Under the pieces are notes generated by a model. It was given only the letters and a program-made list of their open reading frames with translations. It did not search any database and was not told the origin of the DNA. From Litorimonas sp. (GTDB taxonomy: Bacteria; Pseudomonadota; Alphaproteobacteria; Caulobacterales; Maricaulaceae): a stretch of 64,000 nt of DNA. Positions 43,818 to 52,789 of the stretch are shown here, in pieces. Position 1 is the first letter of the stretch, and each line of letters begins with the position of its first letter. The DNA is taken from NCBI GenBank assembly GCA_029936425.1, contig JAPYSU010000004.1, positions 179,061-243,060 on the forward strand, read 5' to 3'. Made by a program: the position numbers and the translations under genes.

Positions 43818-45525
43818 AGGGCAGACGCCCTCCGAAGACAAAATACGGCCCGCGAAAGCGGGTCGGATGCGTTTGCGTGAAAGACGGCTCCGCCATAAAC
43901 GTTTTGGACCGCGTCGTTCGCTTCTCGCCTCTCGGCTGACGCGCGTTATTTTTATCGCTAATCTGATTGGCCTGATTATCCTGATTTCCGGATCGCTCGC
44001 CATGAACAGGTTCGAGGCGGGATTAATTAATGCCAAAGTTGATAATTTACGCTCCCTTGCGGCGACAATTACGACTGTCATTGGTGAACAAGCCACAGGC
44101 CGCGGCGTTTCCGCAGAGTTGGATGTTACCGGAGCGCGACAAGTTCTTCGGGGCGTTAACACACCTGTCGGTTGGCGCGTCCGTTTACATGATAGGTCGG
44201 GAGAGGTTGTTGCGGACACAGCGCGCCTGGACGAGACGATTTCAGTTGGGTCGCTTGATCCCATCCTCTCTGAAATTCCGCCGGAACCCGTTCATGAACA
44301 GTGGGTCGACAAGACCAAAAACTGGTTCACAGAACGTCTGAATAATTTGCCATGGCGACAGGCCGAAAGAAATAATTTGCGCCGCGATTTGCGCGGGGAT
44401 GTCCGTCTGGCTCTGTCAGGGGAATCAATCATGGGGCCGCGCTATGACGAGGAGGATAATTTAATTGTGACAGTGTCCCTCCCGGTGCAGCGCGTGCAGC
44501 AGATTTTGGGGGTCGTGACGGTAGAAAGCGATGATGTCTCCGGTATCGTTCAGGCAGAACGACAGGCTCTGGCTCCGATTATTGGATTGGCTTTTCTCGC
44601 GACAATTCTCAGCTCTTTGGCGCTGACTTTATTCATTACGCTGCCCATGCGAAAACTGGCACGGGCGGCCGAGCTGGTGACGCGAAGTTCCGATAAACGC
44701 GATGCTATTCCGGATCTTTCCGGCCGGCGTGACGAGATTGGCGATCTTTCAAAAGTCATGCGGGAAATGACGCAGGGTCTCTATTCGCGCATAGACGATA
44801 TTGCGAACTTCGCCGCCGACGTCGCGCATGAGATTAAGAACCCCCTGACCAGTTTACGGTCTGCGTCGGACACATTGCGCGTTGCGCGGACCGAAGAACA
44901 AAGAAACCAGCTTATTGATATTATACAGCAAGATGTCTCCCGCATGGATAGGCTTATTACGGATATTTCCAAAGCTTCAAAAGTGGATGCCAATCTCGCG
45001 CGGGAAACAGCGCAGATATTGGATGTCGGAGAAATTCTACACAATATTACCGAATTTTATGTCCAAACCCGATCCGGGGAAGGGCCCGTTGTCAGGCATG
45101 AAAACCGTTTGCCAGACGGAGAGGCTGTTTTTATCCGGGCTTTTGAGACCCCTTTCGCGCAGGTTTTACGCAATTTGATAGATAACGCCCTCACATTTTC
45201 TCCGCTTGGGGGAGAGGTTTGTATTTCAGCCGAGCTGGTACAGAAAAAAGGCCGGGACCGGGTCATTATATCGGTTGAGGATGATGGACCGGGTATTCCG
45301 ACTGATAATCTGGAAACTGTATTTGAAAGATTTTATACCCAGCGGCCCAAAGGCGCAGAATTCGGGAGCCATTCCGGATTGGGTCTGGCGATTTGCCGCC
45401 AGATTGTCAGGGCTCATAAGGGCCGTATTCATGCTGAAAATCGTATGACTTCAGACGGTCGCGCGGTTGCCGGGGCGCGATTTGTTGTCGACGTGCCGCG
45501 CCAACAACCCCGATCCAACAAATAA
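43786..45525 (+). CDS. chvG: Sensor histidine kinase ChvG
   Basis: The membrane sensor of the ChvG-ChvI pair. Seen: a very basic N-terminal cytoplasmic tail, a membrane helix (VIFIANLIGLIILISGSLA), a periplasmic domain, a second membrane helix near residue 265, a HAMP linker, H348 in ADVAHEIKNPLTSLRSA, and ATPase boxes LIDNALTFSP, DDGPGIP and GLGLAICRQI. With the start at 43786 it has 579 residues and overlaps chvI by 32 bases; the ATG at 43867 is an alternative that avoids the overlap. EIIA and HPr genes follow, but hprK is missing. Confidence 0.94.
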   Translation: MVSDINIKKPKGQTPSEDKIRPAKAGRMRLRERRLRHKRFGPRRSLLASRLTRVIFIANLIGLIILISGSLAMNRFEAGLINAKVDNLRSLAATITTVIGEQATGRGVSAELDVTGARQVLRGVNTPVGWRVRLHDRSGEVVADTARLDETISVGSLDPILSEIPPEPVHEQWVDKTKNWFTERLNNLPWRQAERNNLRRDLRGDVRLALSGESIMGPRYDEEDNLIVTVSLPVQRVQQILGVVTVESDDVSGIVQAERQALAPIIGLAFLATILSSLALTLFITLPMRKLARAAELVTRSSDKRDAIPDLSGRRDEIGDLSKVMREMTQGLYSRIDDIANFAADVAHEIKNPLTSLRSASDTLRVARTEEQRNQLIDIIQQDVSRMDRLITDISKASKVDANLARETAQILDVGEILHNITEFYVQTRSGEGPVVRHENRLPDGEAVFIRAFETPFAQVLRNLIDNALTFSPLGGEVCISAELVQKKGRDRVIISVEDDGPGIPTDNLETVFERFYTQRPKGAEFGSHSGLGLAICRQIVRAHKGRIHAENRMTSDGRAVAGARFVVDVPRQQPRSNK

Positions 45526-45641
45526 TTATAGAAATAATCCCCCCATAATTTTGCAGTTTTTATGACAAATCTGTCATTTTCCGACTTCACAGCGTGATTT
45601 TTATTTGATTAGGTAAAATTTCGATTTTCGGAGTATTTGCT

Positions 45642-46046
45642 TTGATTGGATTAGTCATTGTTACGCATGGTCAGCTCGCTGTTGAGCTGCGTCGGGCGAC
45701 AGAGCATGTTGTCGGACCGCAGGAAGCGGTCGAAACGGTCTGTATCGGGCCGGATGATGATATGGAACACCGCCGAGAAGATATTGCCGGCGCTGTGAAA
45801 AAGGTTAGCCGGGACAAAGGCGTCATCATTTTGACAGATATGTTCGGCGGAACCCCGTCCAATCTGGCGATTTCCATGCTCCGCGACGGAGAAGTGGAAG
45901 TGCTCGCCGGGGTGAACTTGCCCATGCTTATCAAACTGGCCGAAGCGCGCCGCACAGCGACATTGGAAGACGCGTCTTTGAAAGCCAAAGAGGCCGGACA
46001 GCGTTATATCGCTATTGCGTCCAGAATTCTGGCTGGAGATACATAA
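45642..46046 (+). CDS. PTS EIIA component, mannose type
   Basis: It is probably a phosphocarrier of the regulatory PTS rather than of a sugar transporter, since no IIB, IIC or IID gene is nearby. Seen: MIGLVIVTHGQLAVEL with active-site H9, and FGGTPSNLAISML near residue 70. Length 134. The start is a TTG at 45642 with CGGAG 8 bases upstream. In many alphaproteobacteria this gene follows chvG and hprK; here it follows chvG directly across 116 bases that include a short inverted repeat at 45562-45577. Confidence 0.93.
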   Translation: MIGLVIVTHGQLAVELRRATEHVVGPQEAVETVCIGPDDDMEHRREDIAGAVKKVSRDKGVIILTDMFGGTPSNLAISMLRDGEVEVLAGVNLPMLIKLAEARRTATLEDASLKAKEAGQRYIAIASRILAGDT

Positions 46047-46072
46047 AGGCCAGAGGGGCTGAGAGTTTTGAC

Positions 46073-46363
46073 ATGAGCCAAACATCTCAAATCACTCTGA
46101 AACTGACAAATAAGCGGGGCCTTCATGCCCGGGCGTCCAATAAATTTATGGAAACGGTTGCGCGCTTTCATTCCCAGATCTGGGTGCGAAGCCATAATGA
46201 TGTTTGCGCCGAACGCGTCGAAGCCGATTCTGTCATGGAGCTTCTCTTACTCGGATCAGCCTGCGGAGAAGAGATTACCGTCACCGCGCAAGGGCCGGAT
46301 GCGCCCGAGGCTATCCAAGCCATTGCCGCTTTGGTAGAGAACCGCTTCGGAGAAGTGGATTAG
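46073..46363 (+). CDS. HPr phosphocarrier protein
   Basis: It relays phosphate from enzyme I to EIIA components. Seen: the active-site loop GLHARAS with H18 and R20 (Ala replaces the usual Pro), and a DSVMELLLLGSACG segment in which S53 aligns with the regulatory Ser46 of other HPr proteins, although four extra residues lie between the sites. Length 96, slightly long for HPr. It lies 26 bases after the EIIA gene. Confidence 0.93.
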   Translation: MSQTSQITLKLTNKRGLHARASNKFMETVARFHSQIWVRSHNDVCAERVEADSVMELLLLGSACGEEITVTAQGPDAPEAIQAIAALVENRFGEVD

Positions 46364-46375
46364 AAAAGGTTTCTC

Positions 46376-46801
46376 ATGCGGATTTCGGATTTGGTTTTAG
46401 GCAGTTTGGCAGCGGCCGTTTTGTCCAGCTGCGGGAGCACCTCACAACCTTTTGAACCGGCCAGCCAATATCCACCCGACCCTTGGGTTAAAGGCTATTC
46501 CAACCCGGATGACTGTCTCGGCGGAGAAAAGCTCGCCGCCCGAAACTTCGAAATGCCGGACTACCCCTCGCGGCCCTATCGAACCGGTCGGCAAGGCTGG
46601 ACAATTATGCGGCTGGATGTGGACGCGGCAGGCCAGACTCAAAATGTGGAGGTCGAGAAATCCGTTCCTGACGGTATGTTTGATAAGGCGTCGCAAAAGG
46701 CAGTAGAGAACTGGACATTCGCCCCGCCGGCGGAAGGTCCGCTGGAAAACTGCCGTGTGCTCCTAAGGTACCGCGCGGGGAGTGTAACGTTAGGCGGCTA
46801 A
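46376..46801 (+). CDS. Lipoprotein with TonB C-terminal-like domain
   Basis: A 141-residue protein. Seen: a signal peptide ending in a lipobox (VLSSC, Cys19), a Pro-rich linker, then a domain with GWTIMRLDVDAAGQTQNVEVEKS and FDKASQKAVENWTFAPP, which is the pattern of the TonB C-terminal family. As a lipoprotein lacking the membrane anchor and long Pro-rich arm of TonB, it is probably not an energy transducer. It follows the HPr gene after 12 bases and may be cotranscribed. Confidence 0.82.
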   Translation: MRISDLVLGSLAAAVLSSCGSTSQPFEPASQYPPDPWVKGYSNPDDCLGGEKLAARNFEMPDYPSRPYRTGRQGWTIMRLDVDAAGQTQNVEVEKSVPDGMFDKASQKAVENWTFAPPAEGPLENCRVLLRYRAGSVTLGG

Positions 46802-46921
46802 GTTGTTACTAATTGTCCAGCGCATATGCCGAGTGCCATTTCCTCAAATTAGTCACATTCATACCGTTTTTACGCTATAGCTCTAAAACATCGAAACGAC
46901 TCACGAGCTGGACGCCTTTTT

Positions 46922-48310
46922 ATGAGCCAAAATAAAACTCCTCCGCGTAAATTTTTTGGAACGGACGGCGTGCGCGGCCTTGCCAATTCCGACAAGATGA
47001 CGCCTGAAAGCGTCATGCGCCTGGGACAGGCGGCCGGGCGGTATTTCCGAAATCAGGAAAAGAAAATTGGATCGCGTCCGACCGTTTTTATCGGTAAGGA
47101 TACACGTCTTTCGGGCTATATGATCGAGCCGGCTCTGGTGGCCGGATTTACGTCCGTGGGTATGGATGTGCGGCTTTGCGGGCCGATTCCGACCTCCGCG
47201 GTCTCTATCCTGACCCGAACGCTACGGGCCGATATGGGCGTCATGATTACCGCCTCCCATAATAAATATTATGATAATGGCCTGAAATTTTTTGGCCCGG
47301 ATGGCCGCAAGCTTTCAAATTCCGCCGAAGCCGAAATCGAAGCCCTGCTATACGGGTCTGACCTCCGTTTGGCCAAGCCGGAAAATCTGGGCCGTGCCAA
47401 ACGATATGAAGATATGCAGGCGCGTTATATCGAAATCGCCAAAGCGACTTTCCCGCGCCGAATGCGGCTTACAGGTCTCAAAATCGTGCTCGATTGCGCC
47501 AATGGCGCGGCCTATCATACTGCTCCTGACACATTATGGGAGCTGGGCGCGGAGGCCGTTATCCCCATCGGCGTGTCGCCGAACGGTAAGAATATCAATC
47601 TTGATTGCGGCTCCACTCACACAGAGCTGCTCTCGGAAACCGTTGTCAAAGAAGGCGCGCATGTCGGCATTGCCTTGGACGGCGATGCGGACCGCCTGAT
47701 TATGTGTGATGAGAAAGGACGTATTATTGACGGAGATCAATTGCTCGGTCTGATTGGGTCGGGCTGGCATAAAAAAGGACAGCTTTCCAAGCCCGGAATT
47801 GTCGCAACTGTGATGAGCAATTTGGGGCTGGAACGGTTTTTCGAATCTCAAAATCTTGACTTTGTCCGAACAGATGTCGGCGACCGGCATGTGTCGGCGC
47901 GGATGCGCAAAGATGGATATAATCTGGGCGGCGAGCAATCGGGCCATATCCTGATGACGGATTTCACGCCCACAGGAGACGGGACAATCTCGGCCCTGCA
48001 GGTATTGGCTGAAATTATCCGCCAGAACAAACCGGCCAGTGAAGTGCTCAGCGTTTTTGAACCGGTTCCGCAAACATTGAAAAATGTCAGCTATTCAGGT
48101 GAGTCTCCTCTGGCATCCGACGCTGTGCAGGCAGCGATTAAGGACGCCCAATCCAGTTTTGGGTCCTCTGGCCGCGTTCTTGTCCGCGCGTCGGGCACAG
48201 AACCGCTCATACGGGTCATGGCCGAAGGGGATGACGGCACGAAAGTTGAAAAACTGACAGATGATCTCGTAAACGTAATAAAACAACAGGCCAATTCAGA
48301 GCCTGCCTGA
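46922..48310 (+). CDS. glmM: Phosphoglucosamine mutase
   Basis: It interconverts glucosamine-6-phosphate and glucosamine-1-phosphate on the way to UDP-GlcNAc for peptidoglycan and LPS. Seen: KFFGTDGVRG near the N-terminus, phospho-Ser112 in MITASHNKYYDNGLKFFG, the metal loop DGDADR, GGEQSGH, and RASGTEPLIRVM near the end. Length 462. It has its own upstream spacer of about 120 bases. Confidence 0.97.
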   Translation: MSQNKTPPRKFFGTDGVRGLANSDKMTPESVMRLGQAAGRYFRNQEKKIGSRPTVFIGKDTRLSGYMIEPALVAGFTSVGMDVRLCGPIPTSAVSILTRTLRADMGVMITASHNKYYDNGLKFFGPDGRKLSNSAEAEIEALLYGSDLRLAKPENLGRAKRYEDMQARYIEIAKATFPRRMRLTGLKIVLDCANGAAYHTAPDTLWELGAEAVIPIGVSPNGKNINLDCGSTHTELLSETVVKEGAHVGIALDGDADRLIMCDEKGRIIDGDQLLGLIGSGWHKKGQLSKPGIVATVMSNLGLERFFESQNLDFVRTDVGDRHVSARMRKDGYNLGGEQSGHILMTDFTPTGDGTISALQVLAEIIRQNKPASEVLSVFEPVPQTLKNVSYSGESPLASDAVQAAIKDAQSSFGSSGRVLVRASGTEPLIRVMAEGDDGTKVEKLTDDLVNVIKQQANSEPA

Positions 48311-48414
48311 CATTTAGCGTTGAATACCTCTTTTCAAGATTCGCCAACTCCCTTAAGGCTTGGGGTTAATTTACGGCCTTAACCGCGGGGCGAGCAGGGA
48401 AGACGCCAACACGC

Positions 48415-50865
48415 ATGGACCAAACCATCACACCCTATTTGATCGTCACGCTCGGGGCCGTGCTTCTAGCTATTCTGGCATCGCTTTTTGCGTTGCGCTT
48501 GGCTTTATCCTCGGGGCAGGCCGGGCAGGGATGGAAAGAAAAGGCGGCGGACCTTGATCGACAAGTCGGCGATTTCGATCTGATTTTCGGGGCTTATCCG
48601 GGGCTCGTCTTGGTTTGGGATGAAACAGCTAAGCCGATAAAGTTTGAGGGTAATAATCCGTGGGGTGAACCCAAGGTTTACGGGTCTCCAGCGGCGCTAG
48701 CGTCTATTTTACGGTTTTCGGAAAAAGGGAAATCCAAAGATTTGCCGTTTCGAATTTTGAACAGCCTCGCCGATCATAAAACAATTTCAAAGACAGATAA
48801 TGCCCTGACCTTGCGCGGATATCTGACAGGATTGCGCCAAAGAGGCGAAGCGTTCTCCATTTCTATTTCTCTTCCGGAAGGCAACCTTATCGAAGCGGCC
48901 GGACGCGTGGCCGGGCGACAAGTTGTGCTCTGGCTCGAAGATGTGTCTATCCGCGGAGAGGATGAACGCTCTGCTATATCCCGGTTCGAGACCTCTCGGC
49001 TGACGGCGGAGCAAGACCCGAAAGCCTTCATAGATATGATGGGGCGCGCCCCGTTCCCGATCTGGCGGCTTTCCAATAGCGGCCAGATTGTTTGGGCCAA
49101 TCCAGCCTATGTCGCCGCAGTCGGGGCGAAGGATCTGCGTGATTTAATCAAATCACAAATCCATCTGGATGACGCTGCGGCGCAACAGGTGCAGGAGGTT
49201 CTGCAAACCAATGAGCCGAAAGAGGATGTCAGACATCTGATTTTCAGCGGGCAAAGACGTGCGACCGCGGTCAACCTGTTTCCGGTTAATGGCGGGGTTG
49301 CGGGCATGGCGGTGGATGCGGCAGAAGCGGATAATTTGCGTGAAGCTCTGACCCGTCACATTCGCGCCCATGACGAACTGCTTAACGCAATGGATGAGGG
49401 CATCATTATTTTCGGAGCAGACCAGACAGTCAGTTTCCATAACCGGGCCTTGAGGGATCTTTTCAAACTGGAAGAAGGTTGGTTCAAGGGACGGCCCCGG
49501 CATAGCGACTGGCTAGACTACTTACGCGATAAAAATGAAATTCCGGCGCAGGCGGATTACCATTCTTGGCGCGAGAGAGAATTGTCTCTTTATACAGATT
49601 GGCCGGAAGAAATGCCTGAAGAGCTTTGGGGCCTACCGGATGGGCGGACTTTGCGTCTGGTCAGAATGCGCGACCCTCATGGCGGCATTTCTCTGCTGTT
49701 CTCTGACATGACGGATGCGATGACGCTGAAAAGCCAGCTCGGCACGTTGATCAATGTACAGAAGGCGACTTTGGATAAGCTCTCAGAAGGCATAGCTGTG
49801 TTCGGGACGGATGGACGCTTGAAGATCCACAATTCGTCATTTGAAAAGATGTGGAGCCTCAGCGAAGAGGATTTGAAAGACAATCCGCGTTTCGGAGATA
49901 TCGTGCAGCTCTGTATGCCGCTTTATCACCAGAAAGCCTTCTGGCAGGATTTGGCCGGTCGGATTACGGATCCAAATCCGGAAATCCGCCGCCATGTGGA
50001 AGGCGAGATTAAGCGCTCGGACGATAAAATGCTGACTTGGCTTTCCAAGCCTTTGCCGGACGGCGCCACGCTCGTCGCTTGGGATGATGTGACGTCTGCG
50101 CGCCGCGCAGAGGCGGCCTTGATAGAGCGCACCCAGGCGCTGGAGGAAGCCGATCGGATGAAGTCCGAATTTGTCGGCCATGTCAGCTACCAACTTCGCA
50201 CGCCCCTTACGACGATTTCCGGCTATGCTGATTTCCTCCAAAATGGCGGCGCCGGCGAAATGAGTGACAAGCAGAGCGAATATGTCTTTGCCATTCAGAG
50301 CGCGTCCGAAGATCTTGCAAAAATCATCGATGATATTTTGGACATTGCGGCGATCGAAGCCAATGTGCTTGATCTTGATTTAGGCGACGTGAACGTCTTC
50401 GACCTGCTCGACAAGGCCTTGGATTACGTCGCGGTCAAAGCCGATGATACGAAAATTGCGCTTGAGCTACGCTGTGACGAAGATATCGGCGTTATTCGCG
50501 CGGATGAGACGCGGTTGAAACAAGTCGTGCATAACCTACTTGGAAATGCGCTGCGCTTTACCAAACCCGGCGGGAATATTGAGCTGGGCGGCCAGAAAGC
50601 GCCCGGCGGCGGCGTCATGATTTGGGTCAAGGATAATGGAGTCGGTATTCCGACCGAGCGGCAACCACAGGTTTTCCAAAGCTTTGAAAGCTCTCGCGGC
50701 GGGGCCGGGTTGGGCCTAGCGCTCGTCCAGCGTTTTGTCGCGCGCCATGGCGGCTGGGTCGAGCTGGAATCCGCCGAAGATCAGGGGACTCACGTCACGT
50801 GCTACCTTCCCAAAGAAGCATCCACGGACGGCGCGCACCCGGAGCTCTTTGGCGGAAACGCCTAA
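48415..50865 (+). CDS. divL: DivL-type pseudokinase-like cell-cycle regulator
   Basis: DivL regulates the CckA-CtrA phosphorelay and responds to DivK at the cell pole in Caulobacter. Seen: one N-terminal membrane helix (about residues 8-30), several PAS-like domains between about 200 and 560, a dimerisation helix in which the H-box reads HVSYQLRTPLTT with Tyr592 in place of the phospho-acceptor His, and an intact ATPase domain (NLLGNALRFTKPGG, DNGVGIP, GGAGLGLALVQRF). The Tyr substitution is the hallmark of DivL. Length 816. It lies downstream of glmM and upstream of tsaE. Confidence 0.94.
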   Translation: MDQTITPYLIVTLGAVLLAILASLFALRLALSSGQAGQGWKEKAADLDRQVGDFDLIFGAYPGLVLVWDETAKPIKFEGNNPWGEPKVYGSPAALASILRFSEKGKSKDLPFRILNSLADHKTISKTDNALTLRGYLTGLRQRGEAFSISISLPEGNLIEAAGRVAGRQVVLWLEDVSIRGEDERSAISRFETSRLTAEQDPKAFIDMMGRAPFPIWRLSNSGQIVWANPAYVAAVGAKDLRDLIKSQIHLDDAAAQQVQEVLQTNEPKEDVRHLIFSGQRRATAVNLFPVNGGVAGMAVDAAEADNLREALTRHIRAHDELLNAMDEGIIIFGADQTVSFHNRALRDLFKLEEGWFKGRPRHSDWLDYLRDKNEIPAQADYHSWRERELSLYTDWPEEMPEELWGLPDGRTLRLVRMRDPHGGISLLFSDMTDAMTLKSQLGTLINVQKATLDKLSEGIAVFGTDGRLKIHNSSFEKMWSLSEEDLKDNPRFGDIVQLCMPLYHQKAFWQDLAGRITDPNPEIRRHVEGEIKRSDDKMLTWLSKPLPDGATLVAWDDVTSARRAEAALIERTQALEEADRMKSEFVGHVSYQLRTPLTTISGYADFLQNGGAGEMSDKQSEYVFAIQSASEDLAKIIDDILDIAAIEANVLDLDLGDVNVFDLLDKALDYVAVKADDTKIALELRCDEDIGVIRADETRLKQVVHNLLGNALRFTKPGGNIELGGQKAPGGGVMIWVKDNGVGIPTERQPQVFQSFESSRGGAGLGLALVQRFVARHGGWVELESAEDQGTHVTCYLPKEASTDGAHPELFGGNA

Positions 50866-50884
50866 AGCCTAGCGAATTAAATTA

Positions 50885-51202
50885 TTACTGACTCTCGGGC
50901 GTGGTGACTTTGATACCGTCCAGCTCTTCGCTCATCAGAATTTGGCATGACAGACGGGAATTATCCTGAACGCCTTCGGCAAAGTCGAGCATGGACTCTT
51001 CCATATCGTCTTTTTCTTTCAGTTTACCGAGCCAGGCATCGTCGACATAGACATGGCAGGTAGCGCAGGCACAGGCCCCGCCGCAATCGGCGTCAATTTC
51101 AGGTACCATATTTTGTACGGCGGCTTCCATGATGGAGGTGCCGGGTTTCGCCTCGACTTCGCGTGTCGTACCGGCGTGGTCAGTGAAAAGAATTTTTGCC
51201 AT
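50885..51202 (-). CDS. 2Fe-2S ferredoxin, adrenodoxin type
   Basis: A 105-residue electron carrier. Seen: cluster ligands C40, C46 and C49 in the CX5CX2C arrangement (DADCGGACACATCHVYV) with the fourth ligand C86 in NSRLSCQI; C44 is an extra Cys inside the loop. This vertebrate-type ferredoxin group serves cytochrome P450s or Fe-S assembly. No P450 or isc gene is adjacent, so the partner is unknown. It is on the opposite strand between divL and tsaE. Confidence 0.94.
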   Translation of the reverse strand: MAKILFTDHAGTTREVEAKPGTSIMEAAVQNMVPEIDADCGGACACATCHVYVDDAWLGKLKEKDDMEESMLDFAEGVQDNSRLSCQILMSEELDGIKVTTPESQ

Positions 51203-51252
51203 GAAACGGGCCTTTTTGTCTGTCAGTCTTGGCTCTTATCTAAGGGCTTGCC

Positions 51253-51714
51253 ATGATATTACAACCCGTTATCAGAGACGTTGTGACAAGAATTACGGCT
51301 AAAAATGAACAAGAAATGCTCGCTCTCGGCGCGCGAATCGGGGCGGCTTTGCGAGCAGGCGACACAGTGGCGCTGACCGGAGAGTTAGGCGCTGGCAAGA
51401 CAACTCTTGTGCGCGGCTTAATACAAGCAGAGCTGCCTGGAATAGAGGTTCCGTCCCCGACCTATACACTTGTTCAAACTTATGATTTTCCGGAGTATGA
51501 ACTGTGGCATTGCGATCTCTACCGTCTAAAGCACCCAGATGAAGTGTTTGAAATAGGTTTGATGGATGCGTTTGGAGAGGCTCTTTGTCTTTTGGAGTGG
51601 CCTGACAAGATCGGAGACTATTTGCCGGAAGAGGCTTTAAAGCTTCATATTCGATTTGAAGGCGAAGGGAGAGTTATTGAACTCGGTCCGGAATGGAGTG
51701 ATCGCCATGTTTGA
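51253..51714 (+). CDS. tsaE: tRNA threonylcarbamoyladenosine biosynthesis ATPase TsaE
   Basis: It is the ATPase partner of TsaD (encoded at 14335) and TsaB in t6A37 synthesis. Seen: Walker A GELGAGKT at 43-50, SPTYTLVQTYDF, and the Walker B-like HCDLYRL near residue 90. Length 153. Its last 8 bases overlap the amgK start, so it begins a coupled tsaE-amgK-murU-addB-addA unit. Confidence 0.95.
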   Translation: MILQPVIRDVVTRITAKNEQEMLALGARIGAALRAGDTVALTGELGAGKTTLVRGLIQAELPGIEVPSPTYTLVQTYDFPEYELWHCDLYRLKHPDEVFEIGLMDAFGEALCLLEWPDKIGDYLPEEALKLHIRFEGEGRVIELGPEWSDRHV

Positions 51715-52789
51715 TCGCGAGTCCTTGATATCTGGATTCCTTAAAAATGCGGGATGGGATAAGGCGCTTCGTGTGCCCATTCAGGGGGATGCGTCCACGC
51801 GGAGTTATGAGCGCTTGAAAAAAAATGGGCAAATGGCGGTCCTTATGAACGCGCCAAAAAGTGAGGAGCTGCCCGGTGAGCCAGAAGGCGCAAGCGTGGC
51901 GGTGCGTCGGAAGCTGGGCTATAATGCCCTGGCGCGTCTTGCAGGCCCGAATATGGAAAGCTTTGCCTGCCTTGCAAATGAGCTTGGGCTAAGAGGTTTT
52001 TCTGCGCCCCGGATTTTCGCTGCAGATCTGGAAAATGGGCTATTACTTCTGGAAGACTTTGGCGAACCGGTTTTTGCAAAAGTGATAGCGAAGGACGCTT
52101 CTCTGGAGACGCCGCTTTATGAGGCGGCGGTGGAGACGCTTGCCGCAATTTACCGTTCAACTTTTCCGCAGATCATGACTTTCAATGACGTCAGATGGCG
52201 AGTCCGTGATTACGACACGGCCGCGCTATTGGCTGAAACGGATCTCTGTCTTGACTGGTATGCCAAGGATTTTGGCCGCGAATTTTCGCCTGACGCTCGG
52301 AAAGACTTCTACGGGCTTTACGCAGAAAGTTTCAAATATCTGGAGGCTCATGCGCCTGGATTAGGTCTTCGGGATTTTCATGCCGAGAATTTGTTCTGGT
52401 TATCCGAGCGCTCGAGTGCAGCGAATGTGGGACTGATAGATTTTCAGGACGCCCTCTTTATCCATCCGGCTTATGACCTGATGTCCCTGATAACCGATAT
52501 TCGTCGTGACGTGTCACCAGGTTTGAAGGATCATTTAATTAAACGATTCTGCGAGAAAGCAGGTCTAAAAGATGACATGGATTTCCGGGCGGCCTATTCT
52601 GTGTTGAGTGTGCAGCGAGGAACAAAACTTCTCGGTTTTCCTGTTCGCGCTGATCTGAAATTTGGGAAACCACAATATCGAGCGCTTCTGCCGCGAGTGA
52701 AACGCCATCTCAAGGAGGACTTGGCCCATCCGGCTGTCGCGCCCATCAAAGCGTGGTTTGATCAAAATTTACCAGAGGTTTTTGCATGA
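51707..52789 (+). CDS. amgK: N-acetylmuramate/N-acetylglucosamine anomeric kinase AmgK
   Basis: It phosphorylates MurNAc or GlcNAc at the anomeric carbon in cell-wall recycling. It has an aminoglycoside-phosphotransferase fold. Seen: VPIQGDASTRSYERL near residue 25, an ATP-site region LLLLEDFGEPVF, the catalytic loop GLRDFHAENLFWL and the metal motif GLIDFQDALFIHPAYDL. I start at the ATG at 51707 (MFDRESL), 360 residues, overlapping tsaE by 8 bases; the frame from 51656 is within tsaE. The adjacent murU supports the call. Confidence 0.92.
   Translation: MFDRESLISGFLKNAGWDKALRVPIQGDASTRSYERLKKNGQMAVLMNAPKSEELPGEPEGASVAVRRKLGYNALARLAGPNMESFACLANELGLRGFSAPRIFAADLENGLLLLEDFGEPVFAKVIAKDASLETPLYEAAVETLAAIYRSTFPQIMTFNDVRWRVRDYDTAALLAETDLCLDWYAKDFGREFSPDARKDFYGLYAESFKYLEAHAPGLGLRDFHAENLFWLSERSSAANVGLIDFQDALFIHPAYDLMSLITDIRRDVSPGLKDHLIKRFCEKAGLKDDMDFRAAYSVLSVQRGTKLLGFPVRADLKFGKPQYRALLPRVKRHLKEDLAHPAVAPIKAWFDQNLPEVFA

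Noticed and set aside
45562..45577. Short inverted repeat ATGACA..TGTCAT resembling the toxin-antitoxin operator
   Set aside because: The arms are only 6 bases and the resemblance to the 26136 palindrome is partial; no evidence that it is bound.
48353..48382. Three TTAA motifs upstream of divL
   Set aside because: They are spaced 13 bases apart; CtrA sites need 11 (TTAA-N7-TTAA), so I do not call a CtrA site.
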